A stretch of DNA of 64,000 bases from Blastomyces gilchristii SLH14081 (lineage: Eukaryota > Ascomycota > Eurotiomycetes > Onygenales > Ajellomycetaceae), in assembly GCF_000003855.2 (NCBI RefSeq), contig NW_003101665.1, forward strand, positions 972,828 through 1,036,827, in the 5' to 3' direction. The notes beneath the pieces were generated by a model. It had not been told where the DNA came from. It saw only the letters and a list, made by a program, of their open reading frames with translations, and ran no database searches. Each line of letters begins with the position of its first letter. The stretch's first letter is position 1. A program made the translations under genes and the position numbers. This document shows, one piece after another, positions 41,961 through 54,845 of the stretch.

Positions 41961-44824
41961 TTAATAGAGTAAATATTCATTCTTAATTATAAGCTTATTA
42001 AGTGCTTAATAATTGATACACATCTGTCACTCTTCACTTATCTTTTTCATAAATAGAACTGAAAAGTCTTATGCACTTGATAAGAGTTGTATAAGATCAC
42101 ATTTTAGAAGGTCTGTGATCTGACACTTCTATTCTTTAAGATATATTTATGACAGAGAGTATACATTCTGATTGACTGGTTTTATATTCTCTGTATCAAT
42201 CTCATGTATAAATTCTCATTTCAGTGATAATTTCAGTAAAAGATCTGTTCAGAAGATCTTTTCATACTTCTTCAGAAGCTTCTTTATATACTTATTCTTC
42301 TATATATTCTTTATCTTGATTTTCTCTACTTCTAGATTCTGTATGATATACAGAATACTTTCAGATGAGATCTTGTAAATTATTCTTTTTACTTATTAAT
42401 GTATAAACAGATTTAATTCTTCTATATCAGAGATATGAAATGTTCTTCTCATATCAGTTGATAGAATTATATGAACTGTTTTCTTTTTATCAGTCAACTG
42501 TATATGATATATATATTATTGAATCTGTGAATTGAATCTTTGAAATTAATTGAGTCTGAGAATCAGATTGTATTTCATGTTCTACAGCTCTTATACTTAA
42601 ATATAGTAAGATCATTCTTCAAAGTGTAAGAGAACTCTTACTCTTACAGATAATATTAAATATCAGTTATTAGATAATCTTATACATCAGAGATTCTTCA
42701 CTCAATGAATCTTTTTCAGTCTTCAGATTATATAATTATTAATATATTATATAGAAGCTTCTGTATTCACTAACACTTTTACAGTTATCTCTTAATTCTT
42801 ACTTAAGTGTCTCTTATACATTAATATTTCAGATCTCAAGGCATTGAGATGAGTATCTGCTTTATTATTCTTACTTATATCTTATTTAAGAGTCTGCTTC
42901 TTCTTGATATTCACAGAATTCAGAGAATTATCTAACACAGATATCTCTTTCACTTTGAAGACTTTTTATAGAATATCAGTGAGTGTCTCTGAGCTTACTG
43001 ATTCTGCTAGTTTTTTAACTCTCTTACTTCTCTTAACTGTGTATACTGAGTGTAATCTTTTATATCATGATTTTGATGTTCATAGTTGAAGTAAGCTCAA
43101 TACTTATAATATCAAGATTTTCACTCAGAGAATCTCTTTTTCAGAGAATTTAGTGCTTTAGCAATGATATTCAAATCTAGATTCATTATATCTGAGTATG
43201 TGACTTGTATCATAGAAGTCTGATTATCTGTTCTCTGTTAAGATATACTTAATTACAGTATTTTCTGTTATAATTGACTCACTTGTTTCTATATAATGAG
43301 AATATTATATGCTTTCTTCACTGTGTCTAACTATGAGATTAAGCATTTTCATTTCACTCTTAACTCAGGTGTAAGATTATGAATAAAGATCTGTAAACAG
43401 AAAGATATTGAAAGCTCTTTATTCAATATAAGATAGTGTAAACTGAAGTATATAAAGTATAATGTAAGATTACTCACTTATCTACACTCAGTGAAGCATT
43501 TATAACACTTATCTTATATATTCACTTTCTCAAAATTGTGTAAGATTCATTTGAAAAACTCATTTCATATTTATGAGAATGAATATCATTTCAGATCTGT
43601 GAGATTTATCTTTTCATCAGCTATTCATAATAACTTCACTTTTCTATGTAGAAATGTGATAGATTTTAAGACTTATTGAAATTCTGTTAACTGTCTGTCT
43701 GTAAGTTCATGTTTAATTTAATAATATAATCACATCTGACTTAGTCAGCTGATTGCAGTATTATTTTTTCAGTTATTATTGAAGCTTAATAACTCTGACA
43801 GATCTTCTAACTTAATGTATTTCATATTCAGATTCTCATTCTACACAGTGATCTTCAATAATATATATACTTCTGAAGAGATTGTGAATAATTATAATAA
43901 AATCTTCAGATTCAGTGTAGTTATCTATAAACATTTAATCTCTTACTGCAGATCTAAGACCTGATTTTCTCTATTCTTATTAATGATAATAATTATATCA
44001 GTAAAGCTCTTCATCATGAATACTTAATCTGCAGTGAATATCAATTATTATTTAACTTCTATCTCAGTCTGTCACTGTATACACAAGGTCTTAATTTTGT
44101 TTAGAATTCTCATACATGTACAGAGCTTTGATTTCAGTTCAGTGATCTCAGCTGCTTTTCTTACTACTTTGAGTAAACTCTCTGAGAGATTCTGTATATC
44201 TTCCAGTTCAGATAGCAGAGAAGAATGTTATTTATATTAACTAAAAGAGATATTCATTTCAGTGATTTCTTATTAATTGTATAATATCTATCACTATATC
44301 ACTGTATTATTATATGATTTCTGTTATCATTGTATAACTTCAGTGATAATTATTTCTCTCTTCTTTTTATTCTTCTTTTGAGTAGAGAGCAGACTTCTTT
44401 GAATCTGATTCACTGCTCTTATCTTCTTTCTCACATCTCATTCATTTGCATACATGATATTCATCTGAGTGTGGAGTTTTTCTTTAACAAGTGAAGCAGT
44501 ATCAATCAGATACTCTTTTACTTATCACTCTTTATACACTATCTTTTGAGATGTTCTAGAATCACACTGATATAATAACTATAAATCACTTCATAGATGA
44601 AATTATCACACTCTGAAGAAGACTGTGCTTCTTATCAGTTTTTAGATATGCTATCAGATATGATTCAAAGATTGCTGTCTTAGCATATAATTACAGATGT
44701 ACACTGACTTCTTATATATTATATACTAAATTAATTAGTGGCCGCTATGACCCCTTTACATTTGTAAGCAAGTTCGGAAGCAGCCGCGTTATTATCCGAC
44801 GGTTGTATGTTCTTCCAAACCACA
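41961..44824 (-). mobile_element. Gypsy-A2: truncated Gypsy-A relative, LTR to RT
   Basis: Collinear in reverse with 3527 to about 6450 of Gypsy-A: LTR, gag region, protease and the beginning of RT. Matching reading-frame shadows occur on both copies (for example around 42172-42378 and 6031-6237). It stops inside RT at about 41960, where unmutated DNA upstream of the DUF3435 gene begins. RNase H, integrase and the second LTR are missing from the window. Heavily mutated. Confidence 0.88.
44659..44824 (-). repeat. Gypsy-A2 LTR
   Basis: Reverse copy of the Gypsy-A LTR, about 166 bp. The outer end (44740-44824) keeps GGCCGC, GCCGCG and CCGACGG; the inner end (44659-44735) is strongly mutated, where the Gypsy-A copies keep GCCGGCGTACGCC. 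Confidence 0.88.
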
Positions 44825-44883
44825 TTGATATATTTCTTATAAAAGAACTTAGTCTTAGAATCTTTAATTATAACTTCAGTATA

Positions 44884-45141
44884 TGTAAGAATAAGTGCTC
44901 GCAGGCGATTATTCGAGTGTTTGCAGCTTGGCGTGATATATACTGTTAACTACTAGAAGTATTTATGATAGAAAGATAAAATATAGAGATTAAATATATA
45001 ATAGTATTCAAGCTAAGTTATGAATAGTATTCATGAACTTCAGTCTATATAGTTGTGTATAGTCAAGAGCTGCTAGCTCTATTAATTACATAAGAGATAG
45101 AAATAGAGATAAAGAATTCATGAGAAGCAGAATTTCTTATA
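44884..45141 (-). repeat. Gypsy-B 3' LTR (left)
   Basis: 258 bp. The outer, left end keeps GCTCGCAGGCG and TTCGAG; the inner, right end is mutated (CATGAGAAGCAGAATTTC against CGCGAGAAGCGGGATTTC in the other LTR). Confidence 0.92.
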
Positions 45142-47095
45142 TATCTTTCTCTCTCTAAGACTTTATCTGTGAAGTCTTTTACTAAGTGACTTTATAAAAT
45201 CAGCTCAGCACTGCAGTGATACTCACTAAAAACTCTTTATATCTATAAAAAACCTCAGTGAGAAAAAATCCCTTATTATTATAAAGAAAAAAGAGTCTGT
45301 TACTCAGTTTCTTATTTTATAAAATTCTTTATAATCTACAGATTCTTCTCTGACTACTACACAGATTTATCTTATATCTTTTATATAGAAGAGTTTCAGT
45401 TAACTCTTAATTATTTTCACAAGATTCTTGTGTAATTATTACACAGATTCATCTCACAGATGAATCACTCTCTGTGAGATTATTCTTATTAAAGAGAAGT
45501 ATTTATAAGTTAATCTTTTACTTATTCTTATAAATCATTGTTCTTTGATACTGTAGAATTATAAGGAATTTTTCATTCTTTAATTAACTCTGTAGAATTG
45601 TAGAATCAAGATATTTATAATCTATAATCACTTTTTATAATTATATAAAAAGATTCAGATCTGTAATTCATAATCACTCTTATTTATTAGAGTAATCTAA
45701 CTATTTTATGAGATTATTCACAGTGTAAGTAAATCTTTCTAAAGTAGTATAAATATCTCAGATCTATCTATAGAATCTTATCTTTTTTTTTCTTTTTCTG
45801 TAACAGCTCTTATTCTTATAAACTGTGAGTATTCTCATTCATCTGTGAAGTGTTTTCACTCAGATGATAAAGAGAGAGTATTTCTAACAATATTTATATA
45901 TTAATTCAAGAACTTCTTAAGAATAAAAATTTTTCAATTTCAATATCTTTATAAATGATGTCTAATCACTGCTGAGCTTCTTGTAAGTGTTCTTATAACT
46001 TCTCTAATCACTTTTTATCAGCTGATGAAGCAGAGATATCACTGCTTATAACAGTGTCTTCACTCTTTTCAGCTCTGTCACTGTATCTGATTTTCAGATC
46101 AGCAGTCAATCTCATGTCTTCTTCAGATTAGTCTCTGACTTCAAGCAGCACAGTTCTCTTCTTTACTGTAAGTCTTCTTATAAGTAATTTCTTACAGACT
46201 CTAGCTAATAGTTCTTATAAAGCTCTTGATATTATCAGTATCTTCTGCAGTCTTATAAGTCTACAATCATCTTCTCTCTGTCTGTACAATCTCTGATCAG
46301 ATATATATGAATATGTCTAGATTTACTATCAATAATTCTTGTGCTGCAGCGCATTTCTGCAATCTTATTATCAATGAGAGATAGATTTTCAGATATCTGC
46401 AAAATTCAGATAATCAAGATAATATGAATATTATGAATTTATAATAGAAGTTGATCTGAACAGATGAGTTCTCTCTCTATATCTCAATTATTTTCAGACT
46501 GAACACTTCAGTATAACTGAGAGAGTGAACACAGCTTTGTAAGAGATATCTGATTACATACATAGATAATCAGCTCTCAAGATTCTGTTACAATTATGTA
46601 TATTCTGATATATAAGTCTTCTGAAGTCTATGCATTTCTGACAGTCTTTGTGTTAAATATAACAATTGTCTGTATCACAGATATAATACTCTCTACTTCT
46701 TTAAAGAGAGAAAGTGATAGTTATGAGAGAATTGAGTATCACAGATATTAAGAATATAAATTTAAGTTTTCTTTATTTTTTCTTTATTAATCTCTAAATT
46801 ATATTCATAACTCTGTTTTTATTTTCTTATTTTTTAACTTTAATGAGAGCATGATTTCTTCTTTTCTTATATATATCATGAACTGTTCATTTCAGTAGAA
46901 ACTCATTATTTTATAGATTAAAGCTTATAAATAACAGTGTTAATATCTTTATTATAATTAGATTCTTAGTGAAGACTGTGTCATTCTGACTTATCAGAAT
47001 TTATAGTATAAAAGTTATGTCTCAGCTTCTGCAGATATTTTATCTACTTAGATAATTCTCAAGTGAACTCATTTATCTTATTAGAATATTCTTAT
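45142..47095. other. Gypsy-B region between pol and 3' LTR
   Basis: About 1.95 kb of degraded DNA with no sense domain. The antisense (plus) strand at about 45955-46270 reads, through stops, as a Ser/Leu/Pro-type low-complexity stretch. This may be the counterpart of the antisense ORFs of Gypsy-A and Gypsy-C, but no Cys cluster could be made out. Confidence 0.4.
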
Positions 47096-47100
47096 CACTG

Positions 47101-47633
47101 TGTAACGTGGCGGAACCGAAGCGGTGGCTAGTCGGCGGCGACACGTAGGGGTAGTTGTTTGGGAAGCTGTATGAGTGGGCTTGACTATCTTGCTTGAATA
47201 GTGAGCTCATAGGCTACAGAGTTATTGCAAGGATATTACAGATATGATACTTAGTATACTAAGAAGATTGTATGAGGCATGCAGTAACTCTTGTGTATAT
47301 TTCAGTAGTAGTAAAATGAATCACTGACTTCTTTGATGAGGAGCCAGCATCTAGCTATTCTATATAGACAATGGGCAGATACCCTTCTCTCATTCCATGA
47401 GCAAGAATAGCTGGAGTGATACCTCAGCAGCATCTCATTACTAAGAAAGAGTAATCTGCTGACCTTGTATAGAAGTGAGGTTCTCATATTCATCAATCAG
47501 ATCTTTCTATGATATATCTGAATGATGTCATAGAGTGGTTGAAAACCAGTTTGAATGAGATGAAATCATCCGCATGGAAGTGATGAGCTGTGTGAAACTG
47601 TAATAAGGCCTTGGCACAGTCAGGAGCATGACA
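47101..47633 (-). repeat. Gypsy-C 3' LTR (left)
   Basis: 533 bp. The first 70-90 bases (outer) keep GGCGGAACCGAAGCGG and GGCGGCGACACG; the last 130 bases (inner) are mutated relative to the other LTR. Confidence 0.94.
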
Positions 47634-48092
47634 ATGCCCTCCTCCTTAAGAGCATAGTTCCTATGTTCTCAAGATTACTGAATTAGGAATTATCTTTGTT
47701 GTATAGCAACAGTTGTCAACTGATTGACAGTGTGTGTACTGTGTGTGATACAAAGAAATAGATGAGTTATTCTGCTGACTGTGTAGGTCTTTCTTTTCCC
47801 ATCTTCATTCAAATCAAACACATGGTAAGTGGGTTTCTTATATATCAATTTAAGATGGAGAAAATGTAGTTAACAAGTGACTTGCAGATCTCTCATCATA
47901 TTCTGTTCTATGTATGAAATTCCCTGCAAAAGTGGTGTGTTTTAGGGACAAAGCTGACAGTAGTGGCAGGATTTTTTGAAAAGATCCCCCCCTCTGTGAA
48001 ACATTTTTCTTCCCCCCCCCTCAATTGCAATAGTGAGTGCATGGGAGTATCATTCTTGGAGGACAATCAAGGGCTTATTCTGATGTTTTCTA
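47634..48092. other. Unmutated stretch before the antisense ORF in Gypsy-C
   Basis: Composition is near normal. It contains an ATG followed directly by GTAAGT (47822-47830) and a TTCTGATGTTTTCTAG (48078-48093) that would make a plausible intron of about 270 bp into the antisense ORF, though the phases do not join cleanly. Two C runs (47986-47992 and 48014-48022) are present. Confidence 0.4.
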
Positions 48093-48659
48093 GTGGGTAA
48101 ATGTCTTCATGGTGCGGCAGCGGCCTCTGTGGCCATCAAGAAAGCCAGGTTGGAGACAGTGGTGTCAATGAGCCGCGGGAGCACTGCTCTCATTGCCACA
48201 CCTCCTCCTGCTTCTCTTGTGGCCGCGGTGGTTCTGCCAGTCAGTGCATCTGCGTCTGGTCTGTCCTCTGCCCCCCCCACCGCTGTTGTGACGCCACCCC
48301 CCCTCCCAGCCAATACAGTGGTGTATGACCCCGTGTGGTCATTCAGAGAGGAACTCAAGGAGAGCTTGGTTCTGGGGACAGTGGCTTCAAGGAGCTCAAT
48401 CTGTAGTTCCCCTCCTGCAGCACGCTCGAGCCCTGCTCAGAATGCTGCTGAGTTGGGTCCACAGGGTCCCACAGTTCCTTTGTCTTCTCTCTGTGAGAAG
48501 GCTTCAGTGCAGCCTCTGGCCAGCACTGCTACTTGTCTGCACTGTGTTAAGCAGCTGAAGAAGAAAGAGATTTTATGCATTTATCTCTTCTCTCACTCTC
48601 ATTGTTTCTGTTATATCTGTAACAACAACTTCTGTCTCTCTGTAAGTATTACTTCATAG
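48093..48659 (+). CDS. Antisense ORF in Gypsy-C: Ala/Pro/Ser-rich, then Cys cluster
   Basis: A 188-codon frame opposite to gag-pol. The first 150 residues are rich in Ala, Ser, Pro and Val and lie in normal-composition DNA. Near residue 147 a Cys cluster begins: C-L-H-C, Cys after ten more residues, then C-F-C-x2-C-x4-C. The DNA turns AT-rich and mutated from about 48560 onward, within the Cys region. After the stop, frames to about 49140 read through stops as a Leu/Lys-rich, coiled-coil-like segment. The true start is uncertain: position 48093 is GTG, the first ATG is 48168, and a spliced start is possible. Same place, direction and order as in Gypsy-A. It could be a gene picked up from the host or an accessory gene of the element. 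Family not recognised. Confidence 0.5.
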   Translation: MGKCLHGAAAASVAIKKARLETVVSMSRGSTALIATPPPASLVAAVVLPVSASASGLSSAPPTAVVTPPPLPANTVVYDPVWSFREELKESLVLGTVASRSSICSSPPAARSSPAQNAAELGPQGPTVPLSSLCEKASVQPLASTATCLHCVKQLKKKEILCIYLFSHSHCFCYICNNNFCLSVSITS

Positions 48660-49139
48660 AAAGATGTTATGTCAGTTCTGACAAGAAGTCTAGATACTCA
48701 AGCAGTACAGAGTGAGAGTCTCAGAGCTTCAAGCATTGATAGATTCTGTCAAGGCTGAGAAGATCTCTCTTACTTATCTGTAAAAGAAGATGAAAGTGTG
48801 AGTCTCTGAGATGAAAAAACACCTCAGAATGACTGATCTTAAGAAGAGATTAGTCAGCACTGCTGTTGAAAGTGTCACAGAGATCAATTACTGATTGAAG
48901 AGAATCTCACTTCAACTGAAGCAGATAACTGAGATGCTTTATAAGTTGATAAGTTGATATTTTATACATTTCTCATACTCTTCTGCAGCACTGCAGTGCT
49001 AACTTCTCAGTAGATAAAGATATCAGTGCTGGAGACTTCAACAGTGAAGAATGAGTTTGATGAGAATGTGATTATTAATGAGTAGACTCTGAGATTCCCT
49101 CTTTTTACTTTTTCAGCAGGCTGCAGCCTCATTAGGTTA

Positions 49140-52100
49140 GCAGTGACTTATGAGTCAATTAATATTAATCTTTTTATTGATTTCAAATATCTCTTTCTTT
49201 TCCTTATTAATCACTTCAGGAATTTTACACTTGTGTAGTCTCATTAAACTTCTAAAAAACCCTTTGAGAGAAAATAGAAGAAGAGTGCTATAGAGTCTAC
49301 AAGACACTAACTCATCACTGTGAGATTATCTCTAAAAAACTCTTTAAAAAAAATGAGAAGTCTTAAGTGATATTTCTTGCTCAATGTCTCTGACATGTAA
49401 TGAGATGATCTCTACTAGTCATCTCATAGATTGCAATCTCTTTCTCAGCATTTTTCAAATGCTTAAGTGATTTTCATGAATTCTCTGATAATGAATAATC
49501 TTCTCATTTAACAAGGTATTGAAGCTTGCTGTAATATGTTTGCTTGTTCAATATTTTCTTCATAAGATATTCAGTATCACTCTTGATCTTGATATTATTC
49601 AGCTGAGACAGCTTCATCTCAGAGTGTTGCTTATAGAGCTTTAAATAGAAAATGTGAAAAACAGAATGAATTGATTTCAATTCTGTGAGTAATTTCAACT
49701 TATATGTCTGCTTATTCATCACTCTTATTATTAGAAAAGATTCTAGTCACTGCTCACTGAGCTTCTTATACAGTCTTATTATCTTAATATTCTTTACTGA
49801 AAGTAGTACTTGATTCTCTATTAAGAACTTCATTGAAAGATGTTTTCAATTGTAGTATTTCATCTACTACTTCTGAGTGTGATGAATACTTTTTATCATC
49901 TTCTCATGAATTTTGTTCAAAAGTTTCAATCTCACTTTTACTTCTGACACTGAGAGATACTCTGTTCTCTGTATCTGTCTGACATTCTGACTGTCTATTC
50001 CTCTCTTTGAAATGTTGTCCGCGACATCACTGAGTAATGAAGAATTATATTCATAATAAGCATAGAAAGAAGATATCTTTAAGATTGCATTCTTTACATT
50101 ATTATATACAAATTCAGTAATCAGAAGATGTTTGAATCAATCATTCTGATAATATAAATAGAACACTTGAAGATGCTGTTCTAGTGTCTGATTCTGATGT
50201 TCAGTCTGACTATTGATCTGTGAATGAAATGCAGTACTGAGAAGATACCTTATTATAAGATGATAGTAAAAAGCCAATCAGTACTTGCTGATAAAGAGAG
50301 ATTCTTAATCTATTATCAATGATTTCAGAGCACTGTGATCATGAATGATGATATCTAAAAACAGATCAGTCAATTCAGAGACTTTAATCTTTTTGTGAGT
50401 AGGAATATATCTGATCATCTTTGTGAAGTGATTAACAATGACCAAAATTGAGTCATATTCTTTGACTCTTGTTGACTTTGACAGATCAACTATGAAATTC
50501 ATTGATAGATTCTATCATGAGCTCTTTGAAACAGACAGTGATGTCAACTTGCTGTATTGCTTATACTGCAGAATCTTTATTCTTTAACAGATATTATAAG
50601 TCTTAACATACTCTTTAACATCTGTCTGAAGCTTGTCTCAAGTGTATTTACATTTTAGAAGCTTCTCAGTCTTCTCTAATCTGAAGTGCCTCACATGAGG
50701 ATTATTATGATAAATTCTTAATAACTTCTGACACATCACTCTGCTACAAGGAACAAAGACTGAATCATTCAGCAGTAGAAGTTCACATTCTTCTAGTTAT
50801 CAGTGACTTGATTTCTTAGTGACACTGCTCTGCTCAGAGTCTGTCTCTTTCAAGTTCAAACTGAATTCTTTCTTCTTCAACTTCTGAATTCAAGCTGCAG
50901 TAGAGATGTTCCTCTTCTGTAACTTATCAATGAATTTCAAAAGTAGTCAGATTGAAAGATTGTAGACTGTTTCATCCTTTGCTAATTCAATGATTGCAAG
51001 ATGTGATATAAGAAGCTCATGATCTTCAGTGTTAGTTCTCTGCAGGGATCTGAGTTCTCTTTCATCTTCTATACTGAGTTATGCAGCTGTCTCTCCAGTG
51101 CTGTTTCTGAGCTTTAGAGAATCTCAATTCTCTGCAGTCAGCTTCTTCTGCAGTGATAACAGAGGTTCTTTTATAGAATTCTTCTCTGCATCAATGATAT
51201 TATAATCAGGCTGTCTAGACAGTGTGTCAGCAGGGTTAAGCTGACCTGAATGATATCAGATATAGAAATCATACTCTGAAAGCAGCTCTGCTCATCTGGC
51301 TTGATGTTCTGTCAAGCTCTTTGTTGTCAAGAAGTAACACAGATTTGCATGATCAGTGAGGACTTGCACTGAGTACTTACTACTCTGAAGATAATGTCAC
51401 CAGATCTTAAAGAATTTGACAATTACTAACATCTTCTGATCATGAGTATCATACCTTCTCTGTATGAGTGATAACTTCTTGAAGAAGAAAGTCACTGATC
51501 TTCATTCACAGCATCTTGTAGACTCTGTGAAAAAGTCTTCTCTCACAGACAATTCATTGTCTGTTTTCTCAGAAATGATTATTCTCTGATTCTTTCAATA
51601 TTGAAAGGTCTTTGATATCAACTGTGAAAAGATTTCACAGATTTCATTTCTGAATGCATCAGTCTTACACTGACTGAGTAAGTCAGGATTAAAGTGATTC
51701 AGCATCATAACATCTGTGAAAGCTTGTTTCAATTCTGTAAATACCTGAGCAGTGCCTTGAATGAGGATAAACAGTTCTGTTTTCCTGTCTTTCACACTTC
51801 TCTTCAACAGATCTGTAAGGGAGGCAGTAATCTGTGAATATGCATAGATAAATCATCTGTAGAAATTCACAAATTCTAGAAACATCTGCATCTCATGATA
51901 CATCTGCAATGCTGGCCAGTTCTCAATGACAGAGATCTGACTCCTGTTCATTGAAATGCTATTCATCTCAACAATATAACCTAAGAAATCAATCTTCTGC
52001 ATGTAGAATGAGCATTTTTCAGTGTTTATATAGAGTTGATACTGTCTTAAGCAACTCAATACTTCTTGAACATGGATATCATGTTCTTCCTTCATTTTTG

Positions 52101-54300
52101 AGAAGATTAAAATGTCATTCAGGTATACTATGCAGGAGACATCAACAAGGCCTCACAGTGCCTCATTTATATAGGTCTGAAAGATGGCTGAAGTATTACA
52201 AAGATTAAAAGATAAAACAAGATATTCAAAATTGCTGTACTTAGTATGAAAAGCTATTTTTCAAATATTATCTTTGTTAACTCTGATTCTATGATAGACA
52301 TTCTGTATATTAATCTTCAAGAACATCTTTGCTTCAGATAATCAATCAATCATCTTGTTAATTAATAGTAATGAATAGTGATTCTTAACTGTCATCTTAT
52401 TGAGGCCTCTGTAGTCTATACATAGATGTAGCCTATCATTCTTCTTAGGTACAAAGAGTATAGATGTCTCTGTCAGACTCTTTGATAAATATATTCAGTT
52501 CTTTGATTGCACTTCTTCAAGATATTTGTGCAGAACATTCAACTTCTTTACAGATAAGTTATAAAGAGGCCTGTACAGCACTGTTGCACTGTCTTCAAGA
52601 TAAATCTTATATCATATCTTGATGTCAGAAAACTTCACTGCTTCTCTTTCTGAAAAGACATTCTTAAAATCTGTAAAGAGACATTGTATACATCTGCCTT
52701 CAATGATGAATACTGCTGCTAATCTTGCAGTGAGAATGATGACTTCTCTATCTATTCTCAAGTCTCAATCACCTGCTACACAGTATATTGACTCAATCTT
52801 TTTCTCAAGATTCTTCTGATGAAACTCTTCAGATTCCTCTATCACTGTCTCTTCATCAGTGAGATGATACTATCACATCTGAGTGACTCAGTCAATGAGA
52901 GGATTGTTTTCTCTCAACTACAGAAGACCTAGAATGATGTTCTCATCTATGATATTGACTGTGTGAAGAAGCAGACTGCTCTTCTTAAAGATTTCTTCTG
53001 AGTCTGTGACTACATACTTTGCTTGAATTATGTCAAAACAGTGATATTTTATTTTATCTGTAAATTTTGCATGGTCTGATGAGTCTATCTTCTTTCAATC
53101 CTTCATCAAAGAAAAGAAATAGAATATGAAGTTGGCATTCACTCTGGAGTTGAGTAGACACCTCACTGATATCTTCTTATTCAGAGTATGCATTGTGATT
53201 GTAATATGAACTTGAAGATGTGAGAATTGTCAATTCTTTTCTTTCTCTTCTTTATCTTTCATGGATACATTTGTCAGAAGAGAAGTTGACTTCAAGAAGA
53301 TGTCTTCTCAGTTTCTTCTCTTCTTCAGCTTCTTGCAATCACTGACATAGTGATCATCAGCTTCACAGTTGAAACAGAGATCTTTATCAAATCTTTTTTG
53401 ATGTTTCTTTACAGTGAGTGAAGAATCAGAATACTTAGAATTCTTCTTTACTTTCTTCATACTGAAGCTGTCATGATGCTGTTTAGATTCTGTCATTAAT
53501 TACTTAGAAGAGATCTTGTTAATCTTTTTCTCAGAGAATTGATTATTCAAATAGATTCAGGAAGCCAGGTTGACAAGCTCAGTGTGATTGATTGATGAAC
53601 TCTGATATTATGATATTATTGTCTGCACCTTGTGAGTCAGCTTTATGAGATAAAGCTGTGTTTTTAATTGATTCAAATCATCAGCTAATTCCTCTCAATA
53701 TTCTTCAAATCTTGTATTGAAATTGAAAGGATTCTTATCATCTTGTTAATATAATGAGTTGAATCACTGTGCTGTCATGAAGCTGTGATTGCAGTGATCT
53801 TTAATTTAATCAAGTAGAAAGTTCTTGAATTCTTCTCAAGTCACAGCAGCATTGATACACTCAAGCTCTCTCTTCTTGATAACTCAAGTAGTTGCAGAGA
53901 TGCCTTCAAGAAGGTTGGCAGTGTATATTACTTATATCTTATGAGTATTATACTGACTCAGATTAAGGCAGAATTTTCATTCAAGAGTATGAGTAAAGCT
54001 GTGGAATTCAGATAAGATGTTTTCCTTGTATCTCAGAGAATCTCTGATCTTAATCTCTCTATCTCTATGATAGATGTAGGTGTGTAGGGACTGCGGTGAT
54101 GGCAGAGTGGTTGAAGGGCTCATGTCAAAATGTGCAGTGAATTCAGGAATCTCAGATTTCTGCTGAAATAGAGGTGTACACACTCTAGAGAATGATGTAG
54201 TGTTTCCCTCAGAGAGTGAGATTAAGTTGGTTTCAGTGTGAGTGCATGAGGTCATATCAGTCTGTTAGAGCTTGACTGATTCAAACATGTAATCAGATTG
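49140..54300 (-). pseudogene. Gypsy-C gag-pol-chromodomain relic
   Basis: From the 5' side on the minus strand: gag N-terminus (53977-54255 open) and a zinc knuckle C-F-N-C-x4-H-x4-C at about 53330-53380, all ligands kept. Protease follows at about 52900-53200. RT has C-I-D-Y-R-G-L-N-K near 52420, Y-L-N-D-I-L-I-F-S at about 52099-52125 (family Y-L-D-D) and F-L-G-Y-I-V near 51980. RNase H lies near 51200-51500 and integrase at about 50200-50800 (I-V-N-H-F-T-K-M near 50425). Then come F-H-I-F-Y-L-K-L-Y near 49640 and a chromodomain-like E-Y-L-M-K-K-I-L-N near 49560 continuing L-Q-Y-L-V-K. Chromodomains steer integration to marked chromatin. Many TGA stops at Trp positions; dead. Confidence 0.9.
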
Positions 54301-54317
54301 AGTGATTCAAATTGTAA

Positions 54318-54845
54318 TGTGACAGAACTGAAGTGGTGACTAGTTAGTAATGACATGTAGAGATAGTTGTTTGAAAAGCTGTATAAGTAAGCTTAACTAT
54401 CTTGCTTGAATAGTGAGCTCATAGACTACAGAGTTATTGTGAGGATATCACAGATATGATACTTAGTATACTAAGAAGATTATATAAGGCACATAGTAAC
54501 TCTTGTATATATTCCAGTAGTAGTAAAACAAATCACTGACTTCTTTGATGAGAAGCCAGCATCTAGCTATTCTATATAGACAATGAGTGAATACTCTCCT
54601 CTCATTTCATGAGTAAGAATAGCTGGAGTGATACCTCAGCAGCACCTCATTGCCAAGGAAGAGTAATCTGCTGACCTTGTATAGAAGTGGGGTTCTCATA
54701 TCCATCAATCGGATCTTCCTATGATATATCCGAATGATGTCATAGAGTGGTTGGAAACCGGTTCGGACAGGATGGAATCATCCGCATGGAAGTGATGGGC
54801 CGTGTGGAACCGCAACGGGGCCTTGGCGCGGTCGGGAGCGTGACA
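54318..54845 (-). repeat. Gypsy-C 5' LTR (right)
   Basis: 528 bp. The inner, left end is mutated (CAGAACTGAAGTGGTGACTA against CGGAACCGAAGCGGTGGCTA in the other LTR); the outer, right end is clean (GGCCTTGGCGCGGTCGGGAG). Confidence 0.94.

Larger units (their letters stand above)
47101..54845 (-). mobile_element. Gypsy-C: Ty3/gypsy chromovirus nested in Gypsy-B
   Basis: LTRs at 47101-47633 (533 bp) and 54318-54845 (528 bp), flanked by a perfect 5-bp duplication CACTG (47096-47100 and 54846-54850). Direction is minus: gag lies next to the right LTR, and AAGGAGGAGGG (minus strand) abuts the left LTR as polypurine tract. Pol ends with a chromodomain, placing it among chromoviruses. Between chromodomain and 3' LTR is a 1.9-kb stretch that includes an unmutated patch with an antisense ORF. 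It is nested inside Gypsy-B and therefore younger. Confidence 0.94.
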
